Source of the DNA: Bacillota bacterium
GTDB lineage: Bacteria; Vulcanimicrobiota; JAJTBE01
NCBI GenBank assembly: GCA_021287065.1
Contig: JAJTBE010000217.1
Location: 1-53,751 of the forward strand
Direction: 5' to 3'
Length of the DNA: 53,751 bases
Positions 1 to 8,077 of the stretch are shown here, piece after piece. Positions within the stretch are counted from its first letter, which is position 1, and each line of letters starts with the position of its first letter. A model generated the notes under the pieces. It saw only the letters and a program-made list of their open reading frames with translations, made no database searches and was not told the DNA's origin. Both the position numbers and the translations under genes were made by a program.

Positions 1-1
1 A

Positions 2-580
2 TCCAACGAGATGAATTCAGGAGCGAGCCAGATAAACACTGCCATTCAGCAGCTTGACAATGTAATTCAGCAGAATGCAGGCGCCTCTGAAGAGATGGCT
101 GCAACTGCGGAAGAGTTGTCATCTCAGGCAGATCAGCTTCGTGAGAACCTCTCATTCTTCAAACTTGAGGATCAGCGCAGAACGCGTCGTGGTGGAGGCA
201 GAGGCGGCAGATATGAGCAGGACTTTGAAATGAGCTCCCGCCGCCGTTACGACGATGATTACGACCGTGGTTCACGTGGCCGCAGGGGTTACAGCGATGA
301 ATACGATTATGAGGAGCCGAGACACAGCCGCTTTGAAGATGAAGAGGAAGAAGCATTCACACCTTCAAAGAGCAAACGCGGAAAGGCTGTGATTCAGCTT
401 GAAAAAGACTGTGGAAGGTCTGAACGAAGACAGCCCCAGGCTGCAAGAAATCCTCAGACAAGACAGTTTAAAGCAAAGGAACCCCCGGTTATGACTTCGC
501 CCCAGCGCAGGTCTAACGGAAATGGAATCAAACGGGGTAAGGAAATTTCAATGTCGGATAGCGAATTTATCGGATTCTAA
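2..580 (+). CDS. Methyl-accepting chemotaxis protein, C-terminal part (5' truncated by window edge)
   Basis: The reading frame is open from the window edge, so the start lies outside. The first ~50 visible residues (INTAIQQLDNVIQQNAGASE, then EEMAATAEELSSQADQLREN) are the C-terminal end of the coiled-coil MCP signalling domain, which couples to CheA/CheW in the cytoplasm. After 'LSFFKLED' comes a tail of about 130 residues that is Arg/Gly-rich, then Asp/Tyr/Glu-rich, then Lys/Arg-rich, and looks disordered. The last five residues are EFIGF. This fits the x-[HFYW]-x-x-[HFYW] C-terminal pentapeptide that tethers CheR/CheB in some receptors, so the tail may act as a long flexible arm. Family assignment is firm; the tether role is inferred. 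Confidence 0.9.
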   Translation, partial: SNEMNSGASQINTAIQQLDNVIQQNAGASEEMAATAEELSSQADQLRENLSFFKLEDQRRTRRGGGRGGRYEQDFEMSSRRRYDDDYDRGSRGRRGYSDEYDYEEPRHSRFEDEEEEAFTPSKSKRGKAVIQLEKDCGRSERRQPQAARNPQTRQFKAKEPPVMTSPQRRSNGNGIKRGKEISMSDSEFIGF

Positions 581-609
581 TCTCATCACATGGTATTGGG
601 TAGAAGGAT

Positions 610-640
610 GCCGCAGACTTCTCAGCTGCGGCTTTTTTTT
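610..640 (+). terminator. Intrinsic terminator of the chemoreceptor gene
   Basis: GCCGCAG (610-616) pairs with CTGCGGC (626-632) around a 9-nt loop, followed directly by eight T (633-640). It lies 30 nt after the stop codon of the chemoreceptor gene. Confidence 0.9.
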
Positions 641-643
641 ATT

Positions 644-2005
644 TTATATGGGGTAATAGTCAGGCTGCTGATTGTTGCCGTCCGTCCGGTTATTGCTTCT
701 GAACACTTCGTTCCAGTTAAGTCGTGCAGTAAGCTGCATTATTATAAAGAGTGTTGCGATACACATAACAGTAACAACAAGGCCTGTATATCCTTCGAAG
801 AAAAAGGAGTAAGAAAACACCACCAGATAAACAAACTGGCTTATTCCGATATCAATAAACGCAAATTTACTGCCTGCAACAATACGCATGTACGAAACCA
901 TAAGGAAGATGGAAACAAAACTACAGATCCAGAAAGCTGCGTGTATGGATACATGATCCACAATATAAGCAAGCAGCAGGTGGTAACTGAAGAAGGCACA
1001 GGCAATGAAGAAATAATGAACTGGATGAAGATCAATATTATTCAGTGTTGTAAAAACGATCATCAGGAAGAAAAACAGAAACAGAGATACGGGAGCAAAA
1101 TAGATAATCTTGCTTGCCCAGGGACCGGGATTCAATATTTTGGGCATATCCATTCCTATCTGCACGCCTGAAAGAAGATTGGAATATTTCCATTCAAGTT
1201 TCCATCCACTCTGAGTTTTTTCTTTTGCAGTGGGAGAAATACTCTTTTGCGGAAAATCCACTTTATCAAAATCTGTAAGCATTACAAGAGAGAAGTTTTT
1301 CATCTGTGTAACATTGGACCCAAAGCTGTACCACCACTGATCCATGCCCTGGGTGTTGTAGCTGATGCCAATTTCCTTTGATTCTCCGGGATTAAGGATT
1401 ATGCTTTGGCGGAGGACTCCTGAGGCAATTCCAAGATTCTTTACCTCTTCCCCGTTAACAGTCAGTTTGAAATTGTCGTAAACAGCGTTGCTTACCGGAA
1501 GAGCGAATTCGAAGAGATAATGTCCCGGCTCTTCTTCATTATTCACTATTTTGTATTGACCTGAGAATGCGACTCTGTAGGTTGAATACCATAACAAACC
1601 TTTACGCCTGTGTTCAAGTCTGAGAAGAACTTTGATATCGCTTCCATCCAGTGCGTTTATTTTTCCTTCCGGTTCAACCGCCGGTGTTGGTGAAGGAATT
1701 TGTGGGGCGGGTGTCTGGGTTTGAGATGCACCGGGTTGTCCTTCCTGACTCTCCTCAAGTCCGATTTGAACTGCTGTTCCGCTCGCCCTGAAGGGTAAAA
1801 TCCTCCTGCCTTCTTTTTTTCCTATGGGCTGGCAGGTTACAACCGGAGCCTGCTGAACCTGAACTGTTCCCCATAATTGTCCGACAGATTCCTTCATTGC
1901 TGAGTCCTGAGCCTGAGTTCTTAACTGGACAGTTGCACCGAGAAAGACCCAGGCTGCTACAGTGCAGAGATAGATGAAAGTTATGGCTGCTATCTTTTTA
2001 ACCAT
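644..2005 (-). CDS. CreD-like inner membrane protein
   Basis: About 453 aa. I chose the ATG at 2005 because AGGAGGG lies just upstream and the next residues form a signal-anchor helix (MVKKIAAITFIYL...); an upstream in-frame start at 2098 has no such support. After the first membrane segment comes a Pro/Gln-rich linker and a beta-rich extracytoplasmic domain of about 200 aa. Four to five close-packed transmembrane helices then form the C-terminus. The segment around 'LHPVHYFFIACAFFSYHLLL' matches the characteristic membrane half of CreD/InoD family proteins, whose role is cell-envelope integrity and is poorly defined. It has no obvious operon partner. CreD assignment is by recalled family pattern; moderately sure. 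Confidence 0.7.
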   Translation of the reverse strand: MVKKIAAITFIYLCTVAAWVFLGATVQLRTQAQDSAMKESVGQLWGTVQVQQAPVVTCQPIGKKEGRRILPFRASGTAVQIGLEESQEGQPGASQTQTPAPQIPSPTPAVEPEGKINALDGSDIKVLLRLEHRRKGLLWYSTYRVAFSGQYKIVNNEEEPGHYLFEFALPVSNAVYDNFKLTVNGEEVKNLGIASGVLRQSIILNPGESKEIGISYNTQGMDQWWYSFGSNVTQMKNFSLVMLTDFDKVDFPQKSISPTAKEKTQSGWKLEWKYSNLLSGVQIGMDMPKILNPGPWASKIIYFAPVSLFLFFFLMIVFTTLNNIDLHPVHYFFIACAFFSYHLLLAYIVDHVSIHAAFWICSFVSIFLMVSYMRIVAGSKFAFIDIGISQFVYLVVFSYSFFFEGYTGLVVTVMCIATLFIIMQLTARLNWNEVFRSNNRTDGNNQQPDYYPI

Positions 2006-2159
2006 AAAAAACCCTCCTGATTTAACTCGTCTTTGTATAATCTCACTATATCCATTGTAACCCGTGATGGTTTCAGGAGAATTACACCTGAGAAACAAGT
2101 TCAGTACAGAAGGGTATCAAATTGACTTTGCTTTATTACAAAATTGAAATAATCGGGGT

Positions 2160-3518
2160 TTAGTCTTTCCGCAGTATCCTTGCCCAGCAGGGATAAATGC
2201 TTATGTTTCTGCTGTTTTTGGTTAATTCGGTTTTTTCGCTGTTGTTGAGAATATCAGTGTATGTGCCTTCTGTTATAAGATTGGCTGGAATTTCACAGTT
2301 TTTCTGCTCGTCTGACGAGTTGAGAATCACGATACAGGTTTGTGCTTCACTGGTTCTCTGAAAAGCAAACTGGCCCGGACCAACGAACAACTGTTTGTAT
2401 GAGCCTTTTGTTAATGCAGGGTTAGACTTTCTGATTTCCGATAGTTTTGAAATGGTTTTTGATAAATCAGCTTCAGGGGGGGTAGTTTCCACTTTATTAA
2501 GATCAAGACAGGGACGAAGCCATCTGTCGTCACCGTTATGAATCGAGGCGCTAATCCCCCACTCGCTTCCGTAATAAACAGAAGGCACTCCTGGCATTGT
2601 TAAGAGCAGGCAATAAAGTGGATAAAGATGGCTCTTCTTTTTCAGGGAATATGCAACGCGGTTGACATCGTGATTGTCTGCAAAATTATAAAGGGGAAGT
2701 TTTTCGTAAATACCGCCCTTTCCAAATTGGCGGTTCAGGGCGTAAGCAATTTCAAAATAATTATTATCATTGAGGCTTGACCAGAGTCCTTTGTAACATT
2801 CGTAGTTGGTCACGGAATCAATGGTCTTTTCGTTTGCCCATCTTGTGTAATCGCCATGAACGACTTCTCCCATAATCCAGAAATCTTCTTTCAGTCGTTT
2901 GGAGAAAGCGCTGAGTTCCTGCTGAAAACCGATATCGAGATGGTCCGCTACATCGAGCCTGAGTCCGTCTATGTCGAAATCCCTGATCCAGGTTTCGACA
3001 GCATGAAGAAGATGGCTTCTAACCTGTGGATTATTTGTATTGAGTTTTATCAGATCCTGATGGCCATTCCAGCCTTTGTAGGAGAAAGAATCGTTGTATG
3101 GGCTGTTTGAATTGAAATCCACACCATCAAACCAGTCGGCAAAAGAAGAATTCTGCCTGTTTGCCTGAAGATCCCGGAAAGCCCAGAAATTTCTGCCTGT
3201 ATGGTTAAAAACGCCGTCGAGAATCACACGAATTCCGTTTTGATGAAGTTTTTCCACTAATGATCTGAAATAATCATTATCTCCCAGCCTTCTGTCTATT
3301 GTAAAATAATCGGCTGTGTCATAACCATGTTTTGTTGATTCAAAAACCGGTCCAAGATAGATTGCGTTTGCACCCAACTCTTTTATGTGCCGGATCCACT
3401 CCTCGATTTTCGAGAGTCTGTTTACGGGGCTTGAGATGAAATCGTTGTGTTCAGGTGCTCCGCAGAAACCCAAAGGATATATGTGGTAGAAAATTGCTTC
3501 ACTTGCCCAGTTATTCAT
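2160..3518 (-). CDS. GH13 alpha-amylase family glycosidase
   Basis: 452 aa with no signal peptide, so cytoplasmic. All four GH13 conserved regions are present: DGVFNH at 101-106, GLRLDVADH with nucleophile D189, general acid E218 in 'GEVVHGD', and NHD at 282-284. It should act on alpha-1,4-glucans or maltodextrins. The sequence style (AIFYHIYPLGFCGAP start) resembles cyclomaltodextrinase/neopullulanase-type enzymes but lacks their N-terminal CBM34 domain, so exact specificity is open. The start is supported by AAAGGAGA 8 nt upstream. A TetR-type palindrome overlaps the leader just upstream of this ribosome site, and a tetR gene lies next upstream on the same strand, implying local repression. 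Confidence 0.93.
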   Translation of the reverse strand: MNNWASEAIFYHIYPLGFCGAPEHNDFISSPVNRLSKIEEWIRHIKELGANAIYLGPVFESTKHGYDTADYFTIDRRLGDNDYFRSLVEKLHQNGIRVILDGVFNHTGRNFWAFRDLQANRQNSSFADWFDGVDFNSNSPYNDSFSYKGWNGHQDLIKLNTNNPQVRSHLLHAVETWIRDFDIDGLRLDVADHLDIGFQQELSAFSKRLKEDFWIMGEVVHGDYTRWANEKTIDSVTNYECYKGLWSSLNDNNYFEIAYALNRQFGKGGIYEKLPLYNFADNHDVNRVAYSLKKKSHLYPLYCLLLTMPGVPSVYYGSEWGISASIHNGDDRWLRPCLDLNKVETTPPEADLSKTISKLSEIRKSNPALTKGSYKQLFVGPGQFAFQRTSEAQTCIVILNSSDEQKNCEIPANLITEGTYTDILNNSEKTELTKNSRNISIYPCWARILRKD

Positions 3519-3534
3519 AATAATTCTCCTTTGC

Positions 3535-3550
3535 TATACCGTTCGGTATA
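3535..3550 (-). promoter_or_regulatory. TetR-type operator in front of the amylase gene
   Basis: TATACCGTTCGGTATA is a perfect 7+2+7 palindrome, 16 nt upstream of the amylase ATG and abutting its ribosome site. The identical 16-bp core recurs in the tetR promoter at 4346-4361, which marks it as the binding site of that regulator. No strong -10/-35 pair is visible here. Its position downstream of any promoter suggests repression by road-block. Confidence 0.8.
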
Positions 3551-3742
3551 TTGACGATTAAAAAAATTTACCCGATTAAAAAATCAAAAACGATAAATAA
3601 CATACGGTAAGGCTTACAGAAATTCCATCGGATTCGGAAACCACGCTTTTTAAAGCGAACTTTCCTCCGGACCTCCTTCCCGGAAAACAAGGGTATTGGG
3701 CTTGGAAATGGGAGGAAATTTTACTAATTCACTTACATTGGG

Positions 3743-4309
3743 TCAGGAGTATATTCCATGCATAAACTGATGGACCGCCTGATACACAAGCTCATCACTC
3801 AACTGAATCAGATCCTTGGTGTGCAGCGAAATGTAACTGTTTATCATCCCGATGAAGGAAACCGCATATCTTTTGTGTCTCCCCTTCATATTGCCATGAT
3901 CGCCGGAAGCTTTAAGAAAAATATCTTCTATCATAATAAACTGATTATGAAGATAACTTGCCACTGCTTTGGCAGGATAGCTTTCAGAAGGTGCAAACCA
4001 CAAACTGAGATGAAACCTGTAGTAAGTCTGATACTCCTTTGCAAACTCAAAGTATGTCTTTGTAACCCGATACAGAGTGAGAGGAAGATCTCTCTGATAA
4101 TCGGCAGCGGGTTGCATCATCCGCATCAATTTGCCGGAATATGTGGAAAGAAGCTCATCAAGCAGCTTTTCCTTACTGCCAAAATAATGATACAGGGTCG
4201 GTTTTGTTACTCCGGCTGCTGAAGCAATCTCCTGCACGCCGGTTGAATCATATCCATAGCTGGAAAAAAGTTCCAGAGCTTTTTCCAGAATGACTTCCCT
4301 GTTGTTCAT
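3743..4309 (-). CDS. TetR/AcrR family transcriptional regulator
   Basis: 188 aa when started at the ATG at 4309 (MNNREVILEKALELF...), the typical TetR N-terminus. An upstream in-frame extension to 4438 runs through the promoter and operator and is rejected. The helix-turn-helix is at about residues 6-50 (GYDSTGVQEIASAAGV then TKPTLYHYFGSKEKLL). The rest is an all-helical ligand-binding domain. The ribosome site is weak (AAGG). It is likely autoregulated through the palindrome embedded in its own consensus promoter, and likely controls the downstream amylase through the same palindrome. The ligand is unknown; a maltodextrin-related or lipid signal cannot be decided. Confidence 0.92.
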   Translation of the reverse strand: MNNREVILEKALELFSSYGYDSTGVQEIASAAGVTKPTLYHYFGSKEKLLDELLSTYSGKLMRMMQPAADYQRDLPLTLYRVTKTYFEFAKEYQTYYRFHLSLWFAPSESYPAKAVASYLHNQFIMIEDIFLKASGDHGNMKGRHKRYAVSFIGMINSYISLHTKDLIQLSDELVYQAVHQFMHGIYS

Positions 4310-4343
4310 AATGAGTATAGCTGCCTTATCCGTTTGTATTTTT

Positions 4344-4372
4344 ATTATACCGTTCGGTATAATACATGTCAA
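4344..4372 (-). promoter_or_regulatory. tetR promoter with embedded operator
   Basis: On the minus strand TTGACA (4372-4367), a 17-nt spacer and TATAAT (4349-4344) form a perfect sigma-70 consensus promoter. The 20-bp palindrome ATTATACCGTTCGGTATAAT (4344-4363) covers the -10 and most of the spacer, so bound TetR would exclude RNA polymerase. It lies 35 bp upstream of the tetR ATG. Confidence 0.9.
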
Positions 4373-4469
4373 TACCTGAAAATGCGATATTTTACTAATA
4401 TTTACGTCACTGTTTTTATAGCTGCAATAAACAGGCAAATGAAAGAAACGAGTTTTAACCGGAGTGGAA

Positions 4470-5108
4470 TCAGTTTTCCTTAATGATTACCCTGGTTCCG
4501 GTTTCCACAAGATTGTAAAGCTCTCTGGCATCTTTGGGATTCATTCTGACACAGCCTTCTGAAGATTGCTTGCCGATTCCTCCGAGAAGTGTGGCATGAA
4601 TCTCTATGCATCCGCCTGAATAACCTTTTGCTTTTTCTGCAGGCGTGGGATAATCAATACACATCACTACTGCTGATTTTCCACCATAGCCGGCTTTCCA
4701 TAGGCTCTCTGAAGGGTAGCCGATTTTAGGATCGGTGGTGTACATATTGTCGGGACCGCAAAAAGATCTGCCGTCCTGTATTAGATATCCACCATCGGTT
4801 TTAGCAAAACGGGAAGCTTTCCAGAGAATTTTATACTCCCCTACCGGTGTTTTCGCATCACCTTCTCTGGTTTTGCCCATTCCGTTTCTGCCTATTCCTA
4901 TGGGATACTCTTTTATAAGCGCCCACTGGCCCTTTTTGTTTTCATAAAGGTAAAGACGATATTTCGAACCGCTGACTACGATCATCCGTTCCTTTTTTTC
5001 CTGTGCCTGAAGAGACACTGCTGCAAATAACATCATAAAAATAAAAGTAAAAAGGGAAATCCCGAGGATTCCCTTTTTGATTGTATTTGACAAATTAAGA
5101 CTTTTCAT
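4470..5108 (-). CDS. Secreted L,D-transpeptidase (YkuD domain)
   Basis: 212 aa. Residues 1-36 form a signal peptide (Lys-rich start, hydrophobic core, likely cleavage after SLQA). The YkuD domain follows, with 'TREGDAKTPVGEY' and the catalytic region from His ('EIHATLL') to SSEGCVRM. Cys in SxGCxR is the nucleophile. It would form or edit L,D-crosslinks or attach proteins to peptidoglycan in the envelope. The second residue of the usual SHGC is Glu, as in YafK-like members. It starts with a GGAAG ribosome site. The gene lies 44 nt after the RelA/SpoT-domain gene on the same strand and may be the last gene of that operon. Confidence 0.92.
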   Translation of the reverse strand: MKSLNLSNTIKKGILGISLFTFIFMMLFAAVSLQAQEKKERMIVVSGSKYRLYLYENKKGQWALIKEYPIGIGRNGMGKTREGDAKTPVGEYKILWKASRFAKTDGGYLIQDGRSFCGPDNMYTTDPKIGYPSESLWKAGYGGKSAVVMCIDYPTPAEKAKGYSGGCIEIHATLLGGIGKQSSEGCVRMNPKDARELYNLVETGTRVIIKEN

Positions 5109-5152
5109 TGCTGCTTCCAGTTTAATGCTTAATGAGGAGGCTAAACTCCAGG

Positions 5153-6274
5153 CTAACCGGCTTCACCTCTGTATTTATCCCTGTTGCCTACATATCCGGC
5201 GCTGTCCATATACATTGCTTTATCCACGAGGGTTTCGTAGAAATTTTTGACAGGTTCGCTCATAGGTTCGTTAGGGTTCTGTTTATAAACTGTATCGTGA
5301 TAAGCGTCAAATGCTACACGCATATCTTTTGTACATACCTGAAGCTCTACCGGAACACCGTCTCTGTCCATAATATAATGGATGGCTCTGTATCCGCCGT
5401 TGGGTTTTTCATAATAGTTGATCTTTTCAAGGATCTTATCTCCATAACGCTGTTCGATAGCTTCGGTTATGCCCTTTACATCTCCGAGATTGGCGGCAAT
5501 AACTCTTGAGCCTACCAGATCAGTGGCGTCGGCTATGGTGTAGTTTTTACCCTGAGCCTGTTTGGTTTTAAGCTTGCCGGCGAGACTGTCTTTTGATTTG
5601 ACTCTTGCTGCAATGGATACACCAGGGAATTTATCCTGAGGGAACATTTCATGAAGATCAGAAACCATCTGTCCTTTTGCATGCAATGTCTTTTTCATAT
5701 CATAGTTGGCATCTACATCGGTTGTGTTCAGCTCGGGATGATTGACTTTCTTTTCAGCAATGTATTCTTTTACTTTTCCATTGTCGAATTCTCTTGTTGA
5801 CCAGGGTTTGTCATCCTGTACAATACCTCCGAACATTGAGGACATTTCTTTTGAATAGCCTGCGTTAGAAGCGCGGCTGTCCAGGTTTTCAACTCTTTCA
5901 GTAATTCCGGGATATGTATGTTCGATACCGGCAAGAGAATCTTTCAGTTCGCCTGCTGAGGCACCGGAAAGGCCCATATACATTGTTTCTTCATCGAGAA
6001 GGAGGGACATCTGGTGACCTGCAAAAGAATCGCTTTGCTGGGTTTCCCCTTCTTTTTTAACATCGGCTTTTTCACCTGATACACCTTCAAGATTGAGGAG
6101 CATCTGTGATTTGTCTATAGTGACAGTGTCATGTTCCACTGCCATCTCTTTTTTCTCCTGACCTTTAAGCTCTGTAGTGCCTACGGTCTGAGCATTTTTT
6201 ATATGCTTTGCGGCATCTACTCTGGTCGGTATATTTACCGACATCTGATTTGTGATTGAACCGATGTTGTTCAT
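5153..6274 (-). CDS. RelA/SpoT nucleotidyltransferase-domain protein with long N-terminal region
   Basis: 373 aa. The C-terminal ~155 residues carry the (p)ppGpp-synthetase fold: R224-x-K226 with K228 and S230 ('ARVKSKDS'), D252 ('TDLVGSRV'), 'NGGYRAIHY' at 292-300, and E310-x-Q312. There is no HD hydrolase, TGS or ACT domain, so it is not a standard Rel. Residues 1-60 are a polar leader with a 'HDTVTIDKS' motif like that of co-regulated genes here. Residues 80-210 are helical and unknown. It could be a small alarmone synthetase, a pyrophosphokinase toxin or an inactive fold; the key residues look intact. It is the third gene of an operon with two paralogues (30-nt gap, GGAGGG ribosome site). 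Confidence 0.85.
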   Translation of the reverse strand: MNNIGSITNQMSVNIPTRVDAAKHIKNAQTVGTTELKGQEKKEMAVEHDTVTIDKSQMLLNLEGVSGEKADVKKEGETQQSDSFAGHQMSLLLDEETMYMGLSGASAGELKDSLAGIEHTYPGITERVENLDSRASNAGYSKEMSSMFGGIVQDDKPWSTREFDNGKVKEYIAEKKVNHPELNTTDVDANYDMKKTLHAKGQMVSDLHEMFPQDKFPGVSIAARVKSKDSLAGKLKTKQAQGKNYTIADATDLVGSRVIAANLGDVKGITEAIEQRYGDKILEKINYYEKPNGGYRAIHYIMDRDGVPVELQVCTKDMRVAFDAYHDTVYKQNPNEPMSEPVKNFYETLVDKAMYMDSAGYVGNRDKYRGEAG

Positions 6275-6304
6275 ATTTGCCCTCCGCTGATTAATTCACA
6301 AAAA

Positions 6305-7075
6305 CTATCTGTTACATTCCCACATGATCATGGTGGCTATTGCATCCCGTTGTTCGGGGGTAAGAGGTCTCAGGTCATTTATTCCCGCTTTCAGATGATC
6401 TGCCTCTGCTCTTGAAATATTTCCATTGCCGGCATATTCGTCAAGTTTACTGCCCATTTCATTAAAGACATCAGCCCCCATAACAGAACCTTTGACGAAT
6501 GCTTCCCTGTTGTTGATTGTAAAAAAGAATGTGGAGGTTTCTCCTGACAGACCTTTATACATCACATGTCTCTGATTGGTGTTGTATTCCTTAAATCTTT
6601 CCACAACCTGCTTTGGCAGCGAACGAAGTGTGGATTCGAGAGTCGGATTATCTCTTATTTTCTGAGCTGTAGCTTCGGAAATTCCGTATTGTTTTGCTTC
6701 CTGATTGACTACCAGAACTGCAGCGGGTCTGTCTGCTGCGTTGGCGGTGTTGTAGTGGTTCGGCAGTGAAACGACACCGAGTGCCGCCATAAATGTGATT
6801 CCGCACAAAGCTCCCATAAGAATTTTTTTTGCGGCTGAATTGTTGATTGCGGTAAGAATTCCACCACTTTCAGGCTTAATATTCTGCTCAGCCTGATTTG
6901 AATTCTGCTTGATTCCGGGTTTTATAAGACCCGGTTCCCGGGAAAAATCCGAAGAAGGAGTAAATTTTTCACTGACACTAAACCCGGAGGAATTATTTTT
7001 GTCAGCAGAAAAGCCTACCTTAGCAAGGTAGCTTCCTGCGGGCTGGGTTGTCCGGATCATATTTATGTCGGTCAT
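6305..7075 (-). CDS. Membrane-anchored protein of unknown function (paralogue A)
   Basis: 256 aa, unrecognised. It has a polar leader of ~85 residues (Ser/Asn/Pro-rich), one hydrophobic segment at about 88-112 (KKILMGALCGITFMAALGVV), and a mostly helical C-terminal domain of ~140 residues ending in 'IATMIMWEC'. It is a clear paralogue of the gene just upstream (7105-7875): the membrane segment and C-terminal domain align end to end (shared VVNQEA, QYGISEATAQK, SLPKQV, ERFKEY, NNREAFVKGSVMG), while the leaders have diverged. Both proteins are 256 aa. The start has GGAGG and the gap between paralogues is 29 nt. If the leader stays inside, the C-terminal domain would be extracytoplasmic. Confidence 0.8.
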   Translation of the reverse strand: MTDINMIRTTQPAGSYLAKVGFSADKNNSSGFSVSEKFTPSSDFSREPGLIKPGIKQNSNQAEQNIKPESGGILTAINNSAAKKILMGALCGITFMAALGVVSLPNHYNTANAADRPAAVLVVNQEAKQYGISEATAQKIRDNPTLESTLRSLPKQVVERFKEYNTNQRHVMYKGLSGETSTFFFTINNREAFVKGSVMGADVFNEMGSKLDEYAGNGNISRAEADHLKAGINDLRPLTPEQRDAIATMIMWECNR

Positions 7076-7104
7076 TAATAAGCCTCCAAAAATTCAGTAT
7101 CAGA

Positions 7105-7875
7105 CTAATACTGGCTGCATTCCCACATTATCAGTGTGGCTATTGCATCTCTCTGTGTTGATGAAAGGGCTTTCAGATCCGATATACCCGCTTTCATCTC
7201 TTTAGCTTCTGCTTTTGTGATTTCGCCTTTTTCTGCGTGTGCTTCGATTTTGGGTCCCATCTGTGAAAACACATCTACTCCCATAACGCTTCCCTTAACA
7301 AAAGCTTCTCTGTTGTTAACCTTGATTACCCCGAGAGAAGTTTTGCCGGAAATATCCTTATACATAACTTTTTTCTGACTGGAACTGTATTCCTTGAATC
7401 TTTCGATAACCTGTTTGGGCAGAGATTTAAGGGTTGCTTCCATTGTGGGATGGTCTTTTACTTTCTGGGCGGTTGCTTCTGAAATTCCGTATTGTCTGGC
7501 TTCCTGATTAACAACTACCGTAACAGCGGGTCTTTCGGCAGCTTCGGCAGCATTATAGGAAGAAGGAAGTGAAACGATCGCCATTGATGCAAAAAGTGTA
7601 ACTCCGCACAGAACGCCGGTGAGAATTTTCCTTTTTGAAGATTCGCTCAACGCTGTGAGAAAACCTGACTGTTTTGCTTCTGAAGTTTCTTTCTGTCTGC
7701 ACGATTTAAAATCACCGGGGTTGATAAGACCGGTGTTTTCAGTGCCTGAATTTCCTGAAAGAACTAACTTTTCAGCGGTATCAAAACCACGGGTTCTCTC
7801 TGTGGAATTATTTATTCCATTGTTACAGGCGGGAATCTGTGCTCCGAATGCAATATGATTTCCGGTATTTATCAT
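7105..7875 (-). CDS. Membrane-anchored protein of unknown function (paralogue B)
   Basis: 256 aa from the ATG at 7875, chosen over 7932 because AGAAGGG lies 5 nt upstream and the length then equals that of its paralogue. The leader of ~90 residues contains 'EKLVLSGN', similar to the D-K-V-x-L-G motif of other co-regulated proteins. A hydrophobic segment (KILTGVLCGVTLFASMAIVS) and the conserved C-terminal domain follow. It is the first gene of a 3-4 gene operon (A, RelA/SpoT-domain, L,D-transpeptidase follow). It is transcribed from a promoter with the 18-bp direct-repeat box at 8008-8025. No known family was recognised. Confidence 0.8.
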   Translation of the reverse strand: MINTGNHIAFGAQIPACNNGINNSTERTRGFDTAEKLVLSGNSGTENTGLINPGDFKSCRQKETSEAKQSGFLTALSESSKRKILTGVLCGVTLFASMAIVSLPSSYNAAEAAERPAVTVVVNQEARQYGISEATAQKVKDHPTMEATLKSLPKQVIERFKEYSSSQKKVMYKDISGKTSLGVIKVNNREAFVKGSVMGVDVFSQMGPKIEAHAEKGEITKAEAKEMKAGISDLKALSSTQRDAIATLIMWECSQY

Positions 7876-7968
7876 TATGGCCCTTCTTTCTGCCAGAAAA
7901 ATTCCAGTAATTACAATACAGCGACAAACCACTTTTTTCTGCCACTGTTTCCATGCTTATCTTATCAA

Positions 7969-8025
7969 ATACTACATCATGTTGTCCATATTTATGAAAA
8001 GGAGTTTTGTTACAAAATTGTTAAT
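7969..8025 (-). promoter_or_regulatory. Putative activator box and promoter for the paralogue/RelA-SpoT operon
   Basis: Minus strand: ATTAACAATTTTGTAACA (8025-8008), then 9 nt, TTCATA (7998-7993), an 18-nt spacer and TAGTAT (7974-7969). The box matches those before the three glycine-zipper genes and the hydrolase gene (TTAACA-N5-GNAACA, 11-bp period). The -35 and -10 are weak (4/6 each), as expected for an activated promoter. The predicted leader is about 90 nt. Confidence 0.6.
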
Positions 8026-8077
8026 AGATAGTATGAGAAAACCGGTGTTTCCACCGTTAAATAAATGGAGGCAGATT

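Noticed and set aside
590-1171. Long plus-strand frame antisense to the CreD-like gene
   Set aside because: Composition and lack of a ribosome site mark it as a shadow; the minus-strand frame has a signal anchor, membrane helices and AGGAGGG.
3643-3656. CGCTTTTTAAAGCG dyad downstream of tetR as a terminator
   Set aside because: Almost no loop and no T-run; too weak to support.
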